Assembly (NCBI GenBank): GCA_033032865.1
Contig: JAWHQI010000040.1
Location: forward strand, 13,409,501-13,473,500
Source: Dactylorhiza incarnata
Taxonomy: Eukaryota > Streptophyta > Magnoliopsida > Asparagales > Orchidaceae
Length of the DNA: 64,000 bases
Direction: 5' to 3'
A program made the translations under genes and the position numbers. Of this stretch, positions 44,166 to 52,112 are shown one piece after another (positions within the stretch are counted from its first letter, which is position 1; each line of letters opens with the position of its first letter). The notes below the pieces were generated by a model that worked only from the letters and a program-made list of their open reading frames with translations, was not told the DNA's origin and searched no databases.

Positions 44166-44300
44166 CAAAAGGGGGAGAATAAAATGATAAATCACAAGGA
44201 GTAGGATTCACTAGATTAAGGGGGAGCATGAATCTAGTCTATGGGTGCATACACTAAGGGGGAGCACTCAAGTAAGGAGAGCACTTAAGTAGGGGGCACA
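44166..44300 (+). promoter_or_regulatory. Multiple polypurine tracts of E
   Basis: AAAAGGGGGAGAAT, AAGGGGGAGCATG, AAGGGGGAGCACTC and AGTAGGGGGCAC. The 3' LTR expected after them is not in the window; A and then F occupy that place. Confidence 0.65.
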
Positions 44301-44652
44301 ATGTTAAATGAACTATAACTCTTATTACTATCTGTTGGGTATTGTATCCACAATAGCCTTGATTTGTAGAAAGTCAACTTTGAACCAAGATTGAATTGTT
44401 TGTGTATTTGATTTGTTTTTTTTTTAGTAATGTTCTTGCAGGTTCACTTTGCTAAGTGTAGACCAATGTCAGGTCACAATGGGTCAATAAGCACAGTCTC
44501 ATGCAATGTAATTCTTCATTGTGTGAGGTATGGGGTTGACTCATGTGTGGACTCTCAATTGGGATACACTTTATGATCAAGACATTAAAGGTTCAAAGCT
44601 TAGGTGTGCAGCATTGGCCTGAAGACAAAAGAAGAAATTTCTCTAAGTAAAC

Positions 44653-45240
44653 TTTTCGAGAAGTAAGGAGATTTTCCGAGAAGTCTTTCTGTGCTTTCGA
44701 AAAGTCCTTATGCTTTTTCGAGAAGAGTTGTTTCAGATGTTTCTCGAGAAGTTGTTGAAATTTCCGAGTAGTTTCTTGTATTTCTCGAGATGTCTTTGTT
44801 CTCTCGAAAGGTCTTATTTGTTTTCGGGAAAAGCTCTTTTCCAGGTGTTTTCGAGAAGTCTGTCTCAGCTCAGCTTTCGAGAAATCTTTTATCTCTCGAG
44901 AAGTATTCTTGTTTTCGAGAACTCTCTGGTTCTTTCGAAAAATCTTCTTCTCTGAAGGATGTTCTCGAAATTGTTCTGAAGCTTTCGAGAAGTTTTCTTT
45001 GTTCTCGAGAAGTCCTGTATCTCTCGAGAAGTTCTGTCATAAATCTTTGATCTCTCTTTGTAAAGCTGTTTTTCGAGAACTAGTCGTTTCTCTCGAGAAG
45101 TCTTGGAATTCTCGAGAAGTCTAGTCCTTTCATTTCTCGAAAACTTTGTTTTCCCGTTTTGACGACAAGTCCTTTCCGTCAAATTGACGTGACGTCTTTC
45201 CTCGTCTTAAGGTTAAATCGTTAGGATGTCATCTATATAA
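44653..45240 (+). promoter_or_regulatory. U3 TCTCGAGA array and TATA box of A
   Basis: About 22 copies of a TYTCGAGAAGT-like element within about 490 bp, with TCTCGAGA as the palindromic core, then TATATAA at 45234-45240. The second LTR has the same at 55004-55592. Confidence 0.8.
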
Positions 45241-45596
45241 TGATTGCTCCTTAAGAATGAGTTAACAAGTTTTTGAGAATCATAAGATCAGAGTTTGTTT
45301 TTTTTTAACCCTAATCTGATCCAAGATTGTCGTCAAGTGCCGCGCATCGCCATCGTTGGAGTTCAATCGTGAGTTATCTGAAATCGTCTTCAAGTGAAAG
45401 AGGAAGGTCAATCGATCATTGCCTTACACGTTCTGATTCTATCGGATTGATCAAGACCTTAGAAGATCTGATTTGTGCCGTTTCGATTCTTCATTTTCTA
45501 CATCAAGCCGAAGTCATTTTTGTCGCAAGAAGAAAAGAAGATTTTCAGATCTTTTTGTGATTTGATAAGTATAATCTCATTATCAATTTTATATTT

Positions 45597-45750
45597 GATT
45601 GTAGGAGAGATTGTTCTCCGAGTTGTAGGAGAGGTGATCTCCGAGTTGTAAGAGAGGGTTCTCTCTGAGTTTGTAGGAGATTGATCTCCGAGTTGTAAGA
45701 GTTTTGACTCTGAGATTTGTAGGATCGTTCTTGATCCGAGATTTAGTGAA
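45597..45750 (+). ncRNA. Six-hairpin series in the A LTR
   Basis: Units share the linker GAG-(T)TTGTA. Stems in order are GGAGA/TCTCC, GGAGA/TCTCC, AGAGA/TCTCT, GGAGA/TCTCC, AGAGT/ACTCT and GGATC/GATCC, with loops of 3-6 nt. Stem sequences change on both sides and keep pairing. The series lies in the transcribed part of the LTR and just before GGGGAACCACTATA. It recurs at 55949-56100. Role unknown. Confidence 0.6.
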
Positions 45751-45962
45751 GTAGTCAAGTCTAGCTGTGGTGCTAGAGTGGCGAGGCCGGCAAGTGGAGT
45801 ACCCAAGATCGGGGAACCACTATAAATTTCTTTGTCGTCTGTGGTTGTGGTTTGCTTTTTGTGCGTTCTTTATTTTTCAAGATTTTCAATTCTGCAAAAG
45901 ACGCTGTTATCACCTATTCACCCCCCTCTAGGTGATTTTGGTGGGCAACTAGATATTTCAAT

Positions 45963-45974
45963 TGGTATCAGAGG
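45963..45974 (+). promoter_or_regulatory. Primer-binding site of A
   Basis: TGGTATCAGAGG two bases after the LTR end, complementary to initiator tRNA-Met with one mismatch at the last base. Confidence 0.9.
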
Positions 45975-46037
45975 GTCGTTGTTCTTAAAAGGTTAACACC
46001 TTGAACAAGATCTTTTCACTCTTTTTGCCTTCAAATC

Positions 46038-48356
46038 ATGGAAAAGTGCAAGGAATCGTCTTCGTTGAAATTGCCAATATGCACAAAGGCTAACTTTCCT
46101 ATGTGGAAAGAAAGAGTCAAATTTTATATGGAAGCCGCAGACCCAAGAATCTTCCAAGTTGTGGAAGAAGGACCTCATGTGCCAATGACTGCCTCAACAG
46201 TCAATCCTACGGTTCAAGTACCAAAGAAAATGATGGACTTAACAAAGGATGAGATAGCTCTTGTTGCTCTTGACAAGAAGGCTAAAAACATAATTGCAAG
46301 TGCAGTGGACGATTCCATGTTGCAAAACTTAATTCACTGCAAATCAGCCAAAGAGATGTGGACATCCTTAATTGTTCTAATGGAAGGTACTGACGAGGTA
46401 AGAGAAGATAGAAGGTCTCTACTTAATCAAGAGTACGAGGCGTTCAAGCAGAATAAGAAGGAGTGCATTGCTGATGCGTACGAAAGATTCTTCAAGATAG
46501 TCAATGGTTTGAGGAACTACGACAGGGAGTTCACAAACGGTGAACTAAATGACAAATTCTTGCGTTCCCTAATGAAAGACTGGGATAGCAAAATTGTTGC
46601 TATTAGAGAGTTTGGAAAGCTGCCAAGTCTAGAACCTCAAAATCTGTTCGGGAAGCTGTTGTCTCATGAATTACAAATGAACATCCGAAAGTCTGAAGAG
46701 GATGTAAATCGAGCTTCAAGCAAAGAAAGAACCTTAGCTTTGAAGGCAGAGAATTCAAAGAAGAGCAAAGCAGTGATACCGATCAGAGAAAAGGAATCTG
46801 ATATTGAAGAAGAATCGGAAGCCAGCTCCTCCTGTTCCGAACTGTCTGATGGGGAGTTCTCTTTAATCTCCCGTCAGTTTAAGAAACTGCTGAACAAGCG
46901 GAGGCACATGAACAACAAGCCGTCTTCCTCGGATCATAAATATTCTCGTCGTGATGGCGAATATTACAGGAAGGGCTCAAGCAATAATGACAGGTATAAA
47001 TCCAAACAGAACAAACATATTTCTTCTGACATTATTTGCTATTGTTGTAATAAGCCAGGGCACATGATTGCTGAATGCCCTTATAAAAAGAAGGAGGGTG
47101 GAAGAAAAGAAGAAAAGAAATCCACTCACAGAAAAAGGAAGACTGAAAAGAGTCTAGTCGCTAAAAAGAACAAAACTTTAAGTGACAGTGACTCGGAAAA
47201 ATCAAGTAGTGAAGAAGAAGCCTACTTCGGGTTGATGGCTATGACTGATGATGAAGAAGAACCTCCATATACTGGGAAGGTAAATTCTCACACTATGCTA
47301 TCTGATTCGGATTATGCTTCTGCTGAACAAAAAGATTATCTCTTTGATGATGAATCTAAACTCATGACCCAATACACCGAAATGCTCAAGAGCTTTGACA
47401 AGTGCCGAAGGATTGTCAAATCTCAGACCAAGGAAATTATGTCTCTTAAGGAAATGGAAACCAATTTGAGAAAGGAAGTTGAACAACTTTCTTCCTTCAA
47501 AGAGGAAGTCCAAGTCTTAAAAGACAAGATCAAAAGCTCGGATGAGCTCCTTGATCGAAGAGCGAACTCTATCAAAGTTTTGGAAGAACAGCTAGCCGCT
47601 GAACGAAAGCTAGTTGAAAAGTTTTCACAACCCAAAACAATTCTTCCGCTCATTGATAGATTCACTGCTCAAGCAAGTACTAGTGGATTAGGTCATGTGG
47701 CAGGTCCTAGTAACACTACTATGGGCACACATGCCAATAAGAAATTCATGAATGCTAAGAAGGCCTCCATTGAAGAGAAAGGGAAAGCCCATCAAAAACA
47801 TGTACCATTTCAGAAAGTTATTTTTCCCTCAAACATTTATGACATGCAAAGCACTTATGGTCACTTGACCCGACCAATTAAGTTTGGACCTGTCAATGAC
47901 TATAAGGGATGGACTAGTCCCCGAAACTTCGAAGATAGTGTTTTCAAAGCATCTCATGAAGAGATAAATCTAAGAGATTATGGTCCTTATGTTCACGGAC
48001 ATAATAAGAAGAAAGCACCAATAGTAAAGACTATTGTACCTAAGCCAGAGGAGAAAGCATTACCCTGTGTATGCTGTACTCATGAAACATACTCATCCAG
48101 AAGGATTGCTCCTGCCAAAATCAACGTTCAAAGAGTTAAGCAGGAAAATATTAAGAGAAGGTACAACAGGTTTAACTGTTGGTGTTGCGGCAAAATAGGT
48201 CACTATGCCGTAGACTGTTGGTTCAATTTCACATATTCCAAGAGACCACAAATTAACAATGCAAGAAAGACCACTCGCAATATTAATGCTCCTCGTGGTA
48301 CTCAACTAACAAGGGACCAAGGACCCAAAGTTGTTTGGGCTCCTAAGGCAAAATAA
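46038..48356 (+). CDS. gag: Gag polyprotein of A, 772 aa
   Basis: Structural protein of the particle. The N-terminal half is the copia gag domain (FPMWKERVKFYMEAADPRIF near residue 25, KEMWTSLIVLMEG near 110, YERFFKIVNGLRNYDREF near 150). CCHC 1 (CYCCNKPGHMIAEC) lies near residue 335; then a Lys-rich linker, an acidic part and a coiled coil (about 440-540). A second CCHC (CWCCGKIGHYAVDC) lies near residue 713. The last residues [11 protein letters not shown] are followed by TAA; pol is in another frame starting within this end. ATG 46038 is the first after the PBS with this domain. Two knuckles and a long acidic tail are typical of Sireviruses. Confidence 0.93.
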   Translation: MEKCKESSSLKLPICTKANFPMWKERVKFYMEAADPRIFQVVEEGPHVPMTASTVNPTVQVPKKMMDLTKDEIALVALDKKAKNIIASAVDDSMLQNLIHCKSAKEMWTSLIVLMEGTDEVREDRRSLLNQEYEAFKQNKKECIADAYERFFKIVNGLRNYDREFTNGELNDKFLRSLMKDWDSKIVAIREFGKLPSLEPQNLFGKLLSHELQMNIRKSEEDVNRASSKERTLALKAENSKKSKAVIPIREKESDIEEESEASSSCSELSDGEFSLISRQFKKLLNKRRHMNNKPSSSDHKYSRRDGEYYRKGSSNNDRYKSKQNKHISSDIICYCCNKPGHMIAECPYKKKEGGRKEEKKSTHRKRKTEKSLVAKKNKTLSDSDSEKSSSEEEAYFGLMAMTDDEEEPPYTGKVNSHTMLSDSDYASAEQKDYLFDDESKLMTQYTEMLKSFDKCRRIVKSQTKEIMSLKEMETNLRKEVEQLSSFKEEVQVLKDKIKSSDELLDRRANSIKVLEEQLAAERKLVEKFSQPKTILPLIDRFTAQASTSGLGHVAGPSNTTMGTHANKKFMNAKKASIEEKGKAHQKHVPFQKVIFPSNIYDMQSTYGHLTRPIKFGPVNDYKGWTSPRNFEDSVFKASHEEINLRDYGPYVHGHNKKKAPIVKTIVPKPEEKALPCVCCTHETYSSRRIAPAKINVQRVKQENIKRRYNRFNCWCCGKIGHYAVDCWFNFTYSKRPQINNARKTTRNINAPRGTQLTRDQGPKVVWAPKAK

Positions 48357-49986
48357 TTTGTTTTTGCAGGTATGTCCAAAGGCCATCAAAAATCCTATCT
48401 GGTATTTGGACAGTGGTTGTTCTCGGCACATGACCGGGACTAGAAGTCTACTACAAAACTTTACTCCAGTTGAGAATGGACCAAAAGTTATTTTTGGGGG
48501 ATCAGACCGTGGAGTTACAAAAGGCTATGGTATGATTTCTAATGGCAATGTATCTTTCTTAGATGTGGCTTATGTGGAAGGATTAGAACATAATCTGATA
48601 AGTATAAGCCAACTCTGTGATAAAGGATACATAGTTGATTTTTGTAAAGACAAGTGTTTGATAAAGTCGGCAGAAAATTCTGAAACAATTCTATCAGGCA
48701 CTCGTCATAGGAATATTTTCTGTTTAAATTTTATTTGTTTATCATCTTCTACACCAGTATGTCTTTTAGCAAAAGATAGTGCATCTCTTGCTGATCAATG
48801 GCATAAGAGATTAGCACATATAAACTTCAAAACTATAAATAAGTTGTTTTCACAAAACTTAGTACGTGATGCACCATATGTTAAGTGCATTAAAGATAGA
48901 CCTTGTCATGCTTGTGTAAAAGGCAAGCAAACAAGTGCTACTTTTAAAAGCATTATAGGCAAAGATTCAACTAGGTGTTTACATCTACTTCATATGGACT
49001 TGTTTGGTCCTTTGCAAATTAGGAGTTTAGGAGGTAAGTCTTTTACATTAGTTATTGTAGATGATTACTCACGTTTCACTTGGGTATTCTTTCTTAAACA
49101 CAAGTCAGATACGTTTGCCATTTTCACTAAGTTTGTCAAGCAAATCCAGAACGAATTTGAATGCACCGTGGTCAAAATCATAAGTGACCATGGAACAGAA
49201 TTTGAATCTGGGGATATGACAGATTTTTGTGAAAGTCGAGGTATCTTTCATGAGTTTTCCTCACCTCGAACTCCACAACAAAATGGGGTAGCTGAGAGAA
49301 GGAATAGAACACTCATTGAGGCTTGCAGAACAATGTTGAGTGACACTTCTCTACCCGAATATCTTTGGGCTGAAGCCGTCAACACTGCATGCCACGTGCA
49401 AAACAGAGCACTCATAAACAAAAACCATGAAAAGACTCCTTATGAACTACTAAAAGGCAAGAGACCAACCATCTCTTATTTTAGAATCTTTGGCTGCAAA
49501 TACTTTGTACTTAATAATGGAAAGCATTACAAAACCAAGTTTAGCGAAAAGAGTTTTGAGGGCATTTTCGTAGGCTATAGCAGTCATAGTAAAGCTTATC
49601 GTATTTTTAATAAGAAAACTCTGGTTGTAGAAGAGTCTATTAATGTTGTATTTGATGAGACGAGCATGCTTCAAAGCAGCTCTTCTAGTTCTTCTATTGA
49701 AGTTGCAGGTTCAAAGTTGCAAGATACACACTTGCATAAGCCAGTTAAAGACGACGCTCAAACCTTCGTCAAAATCTCTCCTCTAACCTTAGCTGAAGAG
49801 GAAGATCACCATGATGAAGAGCCAACTCCAGTGGGAGAATTTGTTCCAGTTGAAGAAGAAGTAGTTCCCGTTGTTCCAAGCGATGCGAGGAATCTTGAAT
49901 TCAGACACATGAGGGATCACCCTATTAATCAAATCATAGGAGATCCTCATGAAGGTAGAACCAAAGAAATTTCAAGAAGCAAATGA
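48331..49986 (+). CDS. pol: Pol part 1 of A: protease and integrase, 551 aa
   Basis: The protease active site is [13 protein letters not shown] near residue 23. The GAG-pre-integrase zinc finger is H..H..C..C ([10 protein letters not shown] ... CHACVKGKQ). The integrase core has Asp in HMDLFGP, Asp in SDHGTEF and Glu in NGVAERRN, followed by the copia [15 protein letters not shown] block. It overlaps the gag end by 26 nt in the +1 frame, so expression needs a frameshift or a spliced RNA. After GDPHEG the frame is lost: a small deletion joins this point to the start of RT, so the last residues (RTKEISRSK) are out of frame. The enzymes here look intact; the polyprotein does not. Confidence 0.9.
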   Translation: MFGLLRQNNLFLQVCPKAIKNPIWYLDSGCSRHMTGTRSLLQNFTPVENGPKVIFGGSDRGVTKGYGMISNGNVSFLDVAYVEGLEHNLISISQLCDKGYIVDFCKDKCLIKSAENSETILSGTRHRNIFCLNFICLSSSTPVCLLAKDSASLADQWHKRLAHINFKTINKLFSQNLVRDAPYVKCIKDRPCHACVKGKQTSATFKSIIGKDSTRCLHLLHMDLFGPLQIRSLGGKSFTLVIVDDYSRFTWVFFLKHKSDTFAIFTKFVKQIQNEFECTVVKIISDHGTEFESGDMTDFCESRGIFHEFSSPRTPQQNGVAERRNRTLIEACRTMLSDTSLPEYLWAEAVNTACHVQNRALINKNHEKTPYELLKGKRPTISYFRIFGCKYFVLNNGKHYKTKFSEKSFEGIFVGYSSHSKAYRIFNKKTLVVEESINVVFDETSMLQSSSSSSSIEVAGSKLQDTHLHKPVKDDAQTFVKISPLTLAEEEDHHDEEPTPVGEFVPVEEEVVPVVPSDARNLEFRHMRDHPINQIIGDPHEGRTKEISRSK

Positions 49987-51484
49987 AGACCCACACTGGA
50001 TTATTGCAATGGAAGAAGAATTAAACCAATTCAAGCGTTGCAAGGTCTGGACACTTGTTCCAAAGCCTAAGGATAAGAACATAATTGGAACAAAGTGGGT
50101 GTACAGAAACAAGTTGGACGAAGATGGAACAGTCATCAAGAATAAAGCAAGACTTGTAGCAAAAGGCTATAGACAGGAAGAAGGGATCGACTTCGATCAA
50201 ACTTATGCTCCAGTAGCAAGACTTGAAGCGATCAGAATGTTCTTAGCCTTTGCTGCATTCAAGGGTTTCACCGTATACCAAATGGATGTCAAGTCCGCTT
50301 TCCTAAACGGAGACATTAAAGAGGAAGTATACGTTGAACAACCCCCAGGTTTTGTTAATCCTGATCATCCCAATCATGTTTATTTATTACAAAAAGCTTT
50401 ATATGGCTTAAAACAAGCTCCTCGAGCTTGGTATGAGACGCTGTCTAACTTCCTTCTTGAGAACAAGTTCACAAGAGGAAAGATAGATAAGACATTATTT
50501 CTTAGGGAAGTAAAAGGCAAGATTTTGCTAGTGCAAATCTATGTTGATGACATTATTTTTGGCTCAACCGATGACAATCTTTGCAAGAAGTTTTCAAAAC
50601 TTATGCAAGGGAAGTTTGAAATGAGCAGTATGGGTGAGCTGAAGTATTTCTTAAGACTTCAAGTGAAACAATCTGAAGATGGAATTTTCATCTCTCAGAC
50701 GAAGTTCACCAAGGAGTTAATTAAGAAATTCGGAATGGAGAGTGCAACCTCCATGAGGACTCCAATGAGCTCAGCTATGTCTCTGAACAAGGACGAGAAA
50801 GGGAAACCTTTTGATGAAACCAAATACAGAAGCATAATTGGCTCTTTGCTCTACCTTACTGCCAGTAGACCTGACATAATGTTTTCTACATGTGTATGTG
50901 CTAGATATCAGGTGAACTCTAAGGAATCTCATTACACTGCTGCAAAGCGAATCTTGAGATACCTTAAAGGCACACCAAATCTTGGCTTATGGTACCCAAG
51001 AAGTAATGATAGCGAACTAATAGGCTATTCCGATGCAGATTTTGCAGGTAGCAGAGACGACAGGAAAAGCACTTCCGGAACATGCCAATTTCTCGGAAGA
51101 AGACTTATTTCCTGGAGTAGCAAGAAGCAGAATTGTGTTGCAATTTCAACCGCCGAGTCAGAATATATTTCTACAGGCAGTTGTTGCGCACAACTTCTAT
51201 GGATCAGGAACCAGCTTCAAGATTATAATTTGAAGATAAAGAATATTCCAATGTTTTGCGACTCCTCTAGCGCAATTGCTATAGCAAATAATCCGGTCTC
51301 ACACAGTCGGACAAAGCATATCGAATTAAGATATCATTTCATCCGAGAGCATGTGGAGAATGGGGATATCAACTTAAGTTATGTCTCTACAGATAAGCAA
51401 ATAGCAGATATATTCACGAAGCCGCTGGATGAGACCAAGTTCTCTTTCTTCAAGACAGAACTTGGAATGCTCAACATGGAATAA
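49949..51484 (+). CDS. pol: Pol part 2 of A: reverse transcriptase and RNase H, 511 aa
   Basis: RT begins with [20 protein letters not shown], then [27 protein letters not shown] and the catalytic motifs [13 protein letters not shown] and [10 protein letters not shown] (near residue 200). RNase H has [24 protein letters not shown] and [10 protein letters not shown]. It is in a different frame from pol part 1. In [12 protein letters not shown] the position after YFL is Arg, where D(ii) and other copia RTs have Gly; this single-base change may weaken RT. The ATG at 49949 lies in the deletion junction and is not the natural start. Confidence 0.92.
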   Translation: MKVEPKKFQEANEDPHWIIAMEEELNQFKRCKVWTLVPKPKDKNIIGTKWVYRNKLDEDGTVIKNKARLVAKGYRQEEGIDFDQTYAPVARLEAIRMFLAFAAFKGFTVYQMDVKSAFLNGDIKEEVYVEQPPGFVNPDHPNHVYLLQKALYGLKQAPRAWYETLSNFLLENKFTRGKIDKTLFLREVKGKILLVQIYVDDIIFGSTDDNLCKKFSKLMQGKFEMSSMGELKYFLRLQVKQSEDGIFISQTKFTKELIKKFGMESATSMRTPMSSAMSLNKDEKGKPFDETKYRSIIGSLLYLTASRPDIMFSTCVCARYQVNSKESHYTAAKRILRYLKGTPNLGLWYPRSNDSELIGYSDADFAGSRDDRKSTSGTCQFLGRRLISWSSKKQNCVAISTAESEYISTGSCCAQLLWIRNQLQDYNLKIKNIPMFCDSSSAIAIANNPVSHSRTKHIELRYHFIREHVENGDINLSYVSTDKQIADIFTKPLDETKFSFFKTELGMLNME

Positions 51485-51626
51485 TGATCAAACAAAGGAA
51501 AAGGGAAGAAGATAAGTGAATTTTCTTAAGTTTATCTTACTTTTTTTTATGTTCTAAAATGAAGCACAGGATTATCATTTGGAAACAAGAAAAATTAAAG
51601 AAGGAAAATCCAAGTCATTATTAAAC
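51485..51626 (+). other. Short spacer after pol of A
   Basis: Noncoding. Nothing recognisable before the TCTCGAGA array starts at 51627. Confidence 0.6.
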
Positions 51627-52017
51627 TTCTCGAGAAATGAAGTTAATATCTCGAGAAATGACTTGATGTTGTTTGAAGATAAAATATTTCGAAAAACTTG
51701 ACATCATCTCTCGAAAAATGAATTCACACTTCTCGAGAAATGGGTTATCCCTCGAGAACTTTAATTATCTTTCGGAAGAAGATCGGCAAAGTTCAGAGAC
51801 CTCTCGAGAACTTTAACAACCTCTCGAGAAATATCTTATACTTTTCGAAATCATTAATTTCAATTCTCGAGAATACGAAGAGCCAGGTACGCATGAACTT
51901 TATTTTCTTTAACTTAATTAAAACCAAATTAATTGTCACATCAGAACCACACTATAAATAGAGTCTCGAAATGAATTAAGAGGTCACGCGAAGTACTTCC
52001 ATTTCCTCTCGAAAAGT
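51627..52017 (+). promoter_or_regulatory. Internal TCTCGAGA array and TATA box before ORF3 of A
   Basis: About 13 copies of TTCTCGAGAAATG-like elements between pol and ORF3, and TATAAATA at 51953-51960, 153 nt before the ORF3 ATG. The same core palindrome fills the LTR U3. This looks like a second, internal promoter built from the LTR motif. Confidence 0.65.
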
Positions 52018-52112
52018 GTCGTCGGTTCATCTTCTTTTACGCAAAATCGACGTTCCAGTTCAGACGATTCTTCACTCTTTCCAGTCATCATCTCAAGTTC
52101 TCCTCACAATTA

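Larger units (their letters stand above)
44333..45960 (+). repeat. 5' LTR of A
   Basis: TGTTGGGTATTG ... GATATTTCA. TATATAA at 45234-45240. TCTCGAGAAGT array at 44653-45146, a hairpin series at 45597-45750, and the GGGGAACCACTATAAAT box near 45815-45831. Antisense and sense ORFs that read through the array are by-products of the repeat. Confidence 0.95.

Noticed and set aside
44889..45182. Minus-strand 97-aa ORF and overlapping plus ORFs in both A LTRs (again at 55241-55534)
   Set aside because: They are produced by reading through the TCTCGAGAAGT repeats; no domain, and identical in both LTRs only because the LTRs are young.
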